Source: Gemmatimonadota bacterium
GTDB lineage: Bacteria > Gemmatimonadota > Gemmatimonadetes > Longimicrobiales > UBA6960
Direction: 5' to 3'
Assembly (NCBI GenBank): GCA_019347995.1
Contig: JAHWKH010000034.1
Coordinates: 1-11,829 of the forward strand
Length of the DNA stretch: 11,829 bases
Shown here: in pieces, positions 9,073 to 11,829 of the stretch
Layout: the number at the start of each line of letters is the position of its first letter
Numbering within the stretch: the stretch's first letter is position 1
Program-made: the position numbers and the translations under genes
Notes under the pieces: generated by a model
What the model saw: only the letters and a program-made list of their open reading frames with translations
Databases searched by the model: none
Told to the model about the DNA's origin: nothing

Positions 9073-10314
9073 ATGGATCGCTGGGACACGCTCTGGATCG
9101 ACGGTGGCGTCGCCACGCTGGTGGCGGGCGGTCCGGCGTGGGGCGCCATCTCCGACGGGGCGCTGGGCGTGAAGGACGGGCGCGTGGCGTGGGTGGGTGC
9201 CCGGGCCGACCTACCCGGCGCCCCCGCCGCCATGGCCGACGACGTACGGGAGATGGGGGGCGGCTGGATGACCCCCGGCCTGGTGGACTGCCACACGCAC
9301 CTGGTCTTCGGCGGCGACCGCGCCGAGGAGTGGGAGCGGCGGATCGAGGGCGCGACCTACGAGGCCATCGCCCGGGGGGGCGGTGGCATCCGCGCCACGG
9401 TCGACCGCACCCGGGAGGCAGGGGAGGATGGCCTCCTGGGGGCCTCGCGCCCGCGGCTGGAGGCGCTCCTGGCCGAAGGCGTCACCACGGTCGAGATCAA
9501 GTCGGGCTACGGCCTCGATACGGAGACGGAGCTGAGCATGCTCCGCGTGGCCCGCCGCCTCGGGAGGATTCTTCCCGTGGACGTGCGCACGACCCTGCTG
9601 GGCGCGCACGTGCCGCCGGCCGGGGACGGGGACGGGCGAGCCCGCTACCTGGAGCGGGTGCGCGAGGAGATGATCCCCCGGGCGGCCGGGGAAAGGCTGG
9701 CCGACCAGGTGGACGCCTTCTGCGAGTCCATCGCCTTCACGCCGGGCGAATGCGAGGCGGTGCTGCGCGCGGGCCAGGCCCACGGCCTCGCCGCCCGCCT
9801 CCACGCGGACCAGCTCACGGACTGCGGCGGGGCGGCGCTGGCGGCCCGCGTGGGCGCCCGCTCCGCCGACCACCTCGAGCGGGCGTCCGAGGAGGGCGTG
9901 CGCGCCATGTCCGTGGCGGGCACGGCCGCGGTCCTCCTGCCGGGAGCGTTCTACACCCTGGGCGAGACGCAGGCGCCGCCGGTGGAGTCGCTGCGACGCC
10001 ACGGCGTGGACATGGCCGTGGCCACGGACCTCAACCCGGGCACCTCGCCGCTCCTCTCGCTCCTGCTGGCGCTGAACATGGCCAGTACCCTGTTCCGACT
10101 GACGCCGGAGGAGGCGGTGGCGGGCGCCACCCGCGTCGCGGCGCGGGTGCTCGGCCTCGAGGAGGACCGCGGCACACTCGAGCCGGGCAAACGGGCCGAC
10201 CTGGCCGTATGGGCGGTGGCGCACCCCCGGGAGCTGTGCTACTGGATCGGAGGCAACCCACTGGTGGAATCGGTGAAGGACGGCGTCCCGCGGCCCCGGG
10301 GAGGCACCCGGTGA
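9073..10314 (+). CDS. hutI: Imidazolonepropionase
   Basis: It opens the ring of 4-imidazolone-5-propionate to give N-formimino-L-glutamate, the third step of histidine breakdown and the supplier of HutF substrate. It is a metal-dependent amidohydrolase of 413 aa (family about 405). Metal ligands are H74 and H76 in TPGLVDCHTHLVFGGDR, H244 in RLHADQLTDCGG and D319 in VATDLNPGTSP; H267 in SADHLE is also conserved. IKSGYGLDTETE (142-153) and TTLLGAHVPP are HutI marks that set it apart from other amidohydrolases. I chose ATG 9073 because GGAGG (9062-9066) lies 6 nt ahead; ATG 9043 in the same frame would add 10 basic residues and has no ribosome site. It is divergent from hutF. Its stop codon overlaps the GTG start of menH, with GGAGG inside the hutI 3' end serving that start. 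Confidence 0.97.
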   Translation: MDRWDTLWIDGGVATLVAGGPAWGAISDGALGVKDGRVAWVGARADLPGAPAAMADDVREMGGGWMTPGLVDCHTHLVFGGDRAEEWERRIEGATYEAIARGGGGIRATVDRTREAGEDGLLGASRPRLEALLAEGVTTVEIKSGYGLDTETELSMLRVARRLGRILPVDVRTTLLGAHVPPAGDGDGRARYLERVREEMIPRAAGERLADQVDAFCESIAFTPGECEAVLRAGQAHGLAARLHADQLTDCGGAALAARVGARSADHLERASEEGVRAMSVAGTAAVLLPGAFYTLGETQAPPVESLRRHGVDMAVATDLNPGTSPLLSLLLALNMASTLFRLTPEEAVAGATRVAARVLGLEEDRGTLEPGKRADLAVWAVAHPRELCYWIGGNPLVESVKDGVPRPRGGTR

Positions 10315-11174
10315 GCTGCGGTCCCCGCGGACCGGGTCCCCGGGAGCGGCGCGTCCCCGTGGAGCCGGGGCTGGCGCTGCGCGTCCACGAGCGCGGGGAC
10401 GGGCCGACCCTCCTCCTCCTTCACGGCTTCACCGGTTCCGTCGAGGCCTGGGGCGAGGCGCTCCTGGACGGGCTGGCGTGCCGCCACCGCGTGCTCGCCG
10501 TCGACCTCCACGGCCACGGTCGGAGCGACGCCCCCACCGATCCCGCACGGCTGGACATGCTCCGCGTCGTCGACGACCTGGTGGCTGTCCTGGACGCCGC
10601 AGGGGCTCGCCGCGCCACCTGGATCGGGTACTCGATGGGCGGGCGGGTCGCCCTGGCGGCCGCGGTCCTGCGGCCCGAACGCGTGGAGCGCCTGGTGCTG
10701 GAGAGCGCGTCCCCCGGGCTGGCGACGCCCGAGGAGCGGAGTCTGCGCCGGGAGCAGGACGAGGCGCTTGCGGCGAGCCTCGAGCGGGAGGGCCTCGAGG
10801 CCTTCGTCGACCGGTGGATGGCGCTCCCGCTCTTCGCCAGCCAGCGTCGGCTGCCGGCGGAGGTGCGCGAAGGCGAGCGCCGTCGGCGCCTGGCCAACCG
10901 CCCTGCCGCCCTCGCCGCGTCGCTGCGCGGGATGGGCGCCGGCAGTCAGCCCTCCTTCTGGGAGGCTCTCGCGGGCGTGGCGGCGCCGACGCTCCTCCTC
11001 ACCGGGGAGGAGGACGCGAAGTTCCGGGCCCTGGCCGACGCGATGGCGGCGCGTCTGCCCGACGCCCTCAGGCGGGACGTGGCGGGCGCAGGGCACGCCG
11101 TCCACCTGGAGGCGCCCGAGGCGTGGCTCGAGGCCGTGCGCTCGTTCGTGGAGCCGAGCGCGGCGGCGCCCTAG
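10311..11174 (+). CDS. menH: MenH-type SHCHC synthase (alpha/beta hydrolase, menaquinone biosynthesis)
   Basis: The family enzyme removes pyruvate from SEPHCHC to give 2-succinyl-6-hydroxy-2,4-cyclohexadiene-1-carboxylate in menaquinone synthesis. The 287-aa protein has the alpha/beta hydrolase triad: S108 in the elbow IGYSMGGRVAL, D235 in LTGEEDAKF and H262 in GAGHAVHLE. HGFTGS (39-44) supplies the oxyanion region. Marks that point to MenH and not a general esterase are LVLESASPGLATPEER (128-143), DRWMALPLFASQRRLP (167-182) and LRGMGAGSQPSFW (205-217). GTG 10311 overlaps the hutI stop by 4 nt and has GGAGG at 10300-10304, 6 nt ahead. The first 20 residues are low-complexity and not family-like; GTG 10359 is a poorer alternative start. 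No other men gene is in the window. A changed role in histidine breakdown cannot be ruled out, but the motifs favour true MenH. Confidence 0.88.
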   Translation: MSCGPRGPGPRERRVPVEPGLALRVHERGDGPTLLLLHGFTGSVEAWGEALLDGLACRHRVLAVDLHGHGRSDAPTDPARLDMLRVVDDLVAVLDAAGARRATWIGYSMGGRVALAAAVLRPERVERLVLESASPGLATPEERSLRREQDEALAASLEREGLEAFVDRWMALPLFASQRRLPAEVREGERRRRLANRPAALAASLRGMGAGSQPSFWEALAGVAAPTLLLTGEEDAKFRALADAMAARLPDALRRDVAGAGHAVHLEAPEAWLEAVRSFVEPSAAAP

Positions 11175-11218
11175 CGTCCTGACACTAGCGCACCCCTCAG
11201 GCGCCCCCGGGCCGTCGG

Positions 11219-11829
11219 GTGGTCGGTCGCCTCGCGCCGTCTCCCCCGCCACGCCGCACCGGGGGACGGGCGGAGACCCCGCCGGAGCGTGCCGCGGGCG
11301 CCCGGCTCGCCGACGGAGGATCGCGCCTCGCCGGGGGGCGAGCGGAGCCGCCTCTAGCGGATGGCCGCGAAGATGGCCGGGCGCCGGCCGGGGCCGGTCG
11401 CGCCCGCGAGCCGCCCCGCGCCGACGGGGGGAAGGAACCGCGGCCGCCGCCGGAGCGGGCCGAAGGCCGGGACGGAGCGCGTGGACGGGAGCGCGCCGAC
11501 GAGCCGGAGCGGGCCGGTCGGCTGGGGCGCGCGGAGGGCCTCGACGGCGCCCCCTGGCCGGAGCGGGCCGAAGGCCTCGAGGGGGCCGCGCCACCGGGAC
11601 GCGTCGAGGGTCTCGGGGGAGCTCCGTCGCTCGAGCGCGCCGAGGGCGCCCGGTCCCCGGCACGCGCCGATGGACGGGACGGTGTCCCCTGTCCGGAGCG
11701 GACCGACGGCCTCGCGGGCGCGGCGCTCCCGCCCGGCCGCGCCGTCGGCGCTCCCTGGCCGCCCGATCGGGCGGACGGCCGGGGCGAGACGCTCTCGCCG
11801 CCGTCGCGGGCGAGGCGGGTCCGCGCGCC
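11219..11829 (+). CDS. Hypothetical low-complexity repeat protein, partial (runs off right edge)
   Basis: I do not recognise this protein. The plus frame is open from 11189 (after TAG 11186-11188) to the window end; the only start codon I find ahead of the repeats is GTG 11219, 44 nt after menH, without a clear ribosome site. The product would be at least 203 residues, almost all R, A, G, P, E, D and L, with no hydrophobic core, signal peptide or membrane segment, so probably disordered. From residue 80 on it repeats a 12-residue unit near R-A-[E/D]-G-L-x-G-A-P-x-P-E. Unit-to-unit changes fall mostly at the third base of this frame (codon 7 is GGN with all four bases among six units), which is the mark of coding in this frame. 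The opposing view: the minus strand is also open in the same register, with TAG at 11356-11354 and at least 157 codons, and its third positions are richer in GC. Non-coding repeat DNA is a third possibility. Confidence 0.4.
   Translation, partial: MVGRLAPSPPPRRTGGRAETPPERAAGARLADGGSRLAGGRAEPPLADGREDGRAPAGAGRAREPPRADGGKEPRPPPERAEGRDGARGRERADEPERAGRLGRAEGLDGAPWPERAEGLEGAAPPGRVEGLGGAPSLERAEGARSPARADGRDGVPCPERTDGLAGAALPPGRAVGAPWPPDRADGRGETLSPPSRARRVRA
11327..11342. terminator. GC-rich hairpin downstream of menH, possible transcription stop
   Basis: CTCGCC, GGGG loop, GGCGAG: a perfect six-pair stem 152 nt after the menH stop. A weaker stem, GGCGG-AGACC-CCGCC, lies at 11269-11283. Neither has a T tract, so these are not classical intrinsic terminators. 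If the open frame starting at 11219 is real, both hairpins lie inside coding sequence and this call fails. Confidence 0.2.
11456..11803 (+). repeat. Degenerate 36-nt (12-codon) tandem repeat
   Basis: The anchor CGS-GCC-GAN-GGN (or a near variant) recurs at 11456, 11492, 11528, 11564, 11600, 11636, 11663, 11699, 11738 and 11768. The first six anchors are exactly 36 nt apart; later steps are 27, 36, 39 and 30 nt, all multiples of three, so the reading frame is kept. Unit 2 matches poorly after its third codon. The string CCGGAGCGG at 11450, 11504, 11558 and 11693 is part of the same pattern. Less regular copies of the RA-x-G motif continue to the left to about 11280. The units are too diverged to be CRISPR repeats and there are no unique spacers. 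Confidence 0.7.

Noticed and set aside
11171..11190. Direct repeat CTAGCG at 11171 and 11185, with a third copy at 11354
   Set aside because: Six bases are too short to support an attachment site or insertion footprint, and no mobile element is nearby.
10239..11663. A 474-codon minus-strand frame opposite menH and the repeat region
   Set aside because: It lies antisense to menH, whose triad and MenH motifs are intact, and is out of register with the repeat's conserved codons.
11456..11803. CRISPR array
   Set aside because: A 36-nt period is in the CRISPR range, but the period covers the whole unit with no unique spacer, the units are poorly conserved, and no cas gene is present.
11354..11829. 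Minus-strand partial gene with stop TAG at 11356-11354, reading a 12-residue unit near LRxxxxVxAFGP
   Set aside because: It is open and its GC is highest at its third position (about 91% over some 80 codons counted by hand), so it stays a live alternative. But the repeat units vary most at its codon position 1 and least at position 3, the reverse of what a coding strand shows, so I put the gene on the plus strand.

Overview
The window is very GC-rich bacterial chromosome, with strong G/C preference at third codon positions, GTG starts and genes that overlap by a few bases. It carries six confidently identified genes and a probable seventh that runs off the right edge. The content suggests a free-living heterotroph that respires with menaquinone and uses histidine: a complete histidine-to-formylglutamate route, a MenH-type enzyme and a large soluble multi-PAS kinase. 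Composition and kinase style would fit Gemmatimonadota or another high-GC phylum, but the sequence alone does not settle the taxon.

Left part (1-4133, minus strand): a soluble histidine kinase with two GAF and five PAS domains, followed with a 13-nt overlap by a single-domain response regulator of the Rcp1/CheY type, cut by the left window edge. They form a two-component pair whose regulator has no visible DNA-binding domain in the part present.

Middle (4361-10314): four histidine-utilisation enzymes in an unusual three-way layout. hutH and hutU are on the plus strand with a 4-nt overlap. hutF is on the minus strand, converging on hutU with only 13 nt between the stops. hutI is on the plus strand, divergent from hutF across a 74-nt gap. 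The steps are histidine to urocanate (HutH), to imidazolonepropionate (HutU), to formiminoglutamate (HutI), to N-formylglutamate plus ammonia (HutF). HutF implies the branch that ends with the deformylase HutG, which is not in the window. No hut regulator (HutC, HutP) or transporter is seen. Candidate promoters and palindromes lie in the kinase/hutH and hutF/hutI gaps.

Right part (10311-11829): menH, a menaquinone-biosynthesis alpha/beta hydrolase, starts inside the hutI stop (GTGA overlap), so a quinone gene appears translationally coupled to a histidine-degradation gene. Downstream, 11189-11829 is one open frame containing a degenerate 36-nt (12-codon) tandem repeat. Substitutions between repeat units concentrate at third codon positions of the plus frame, which argues for a real, unrecognised, probably disordered repeat protein. 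This and the hutI-menH coupling are the most unusual parts of the window.
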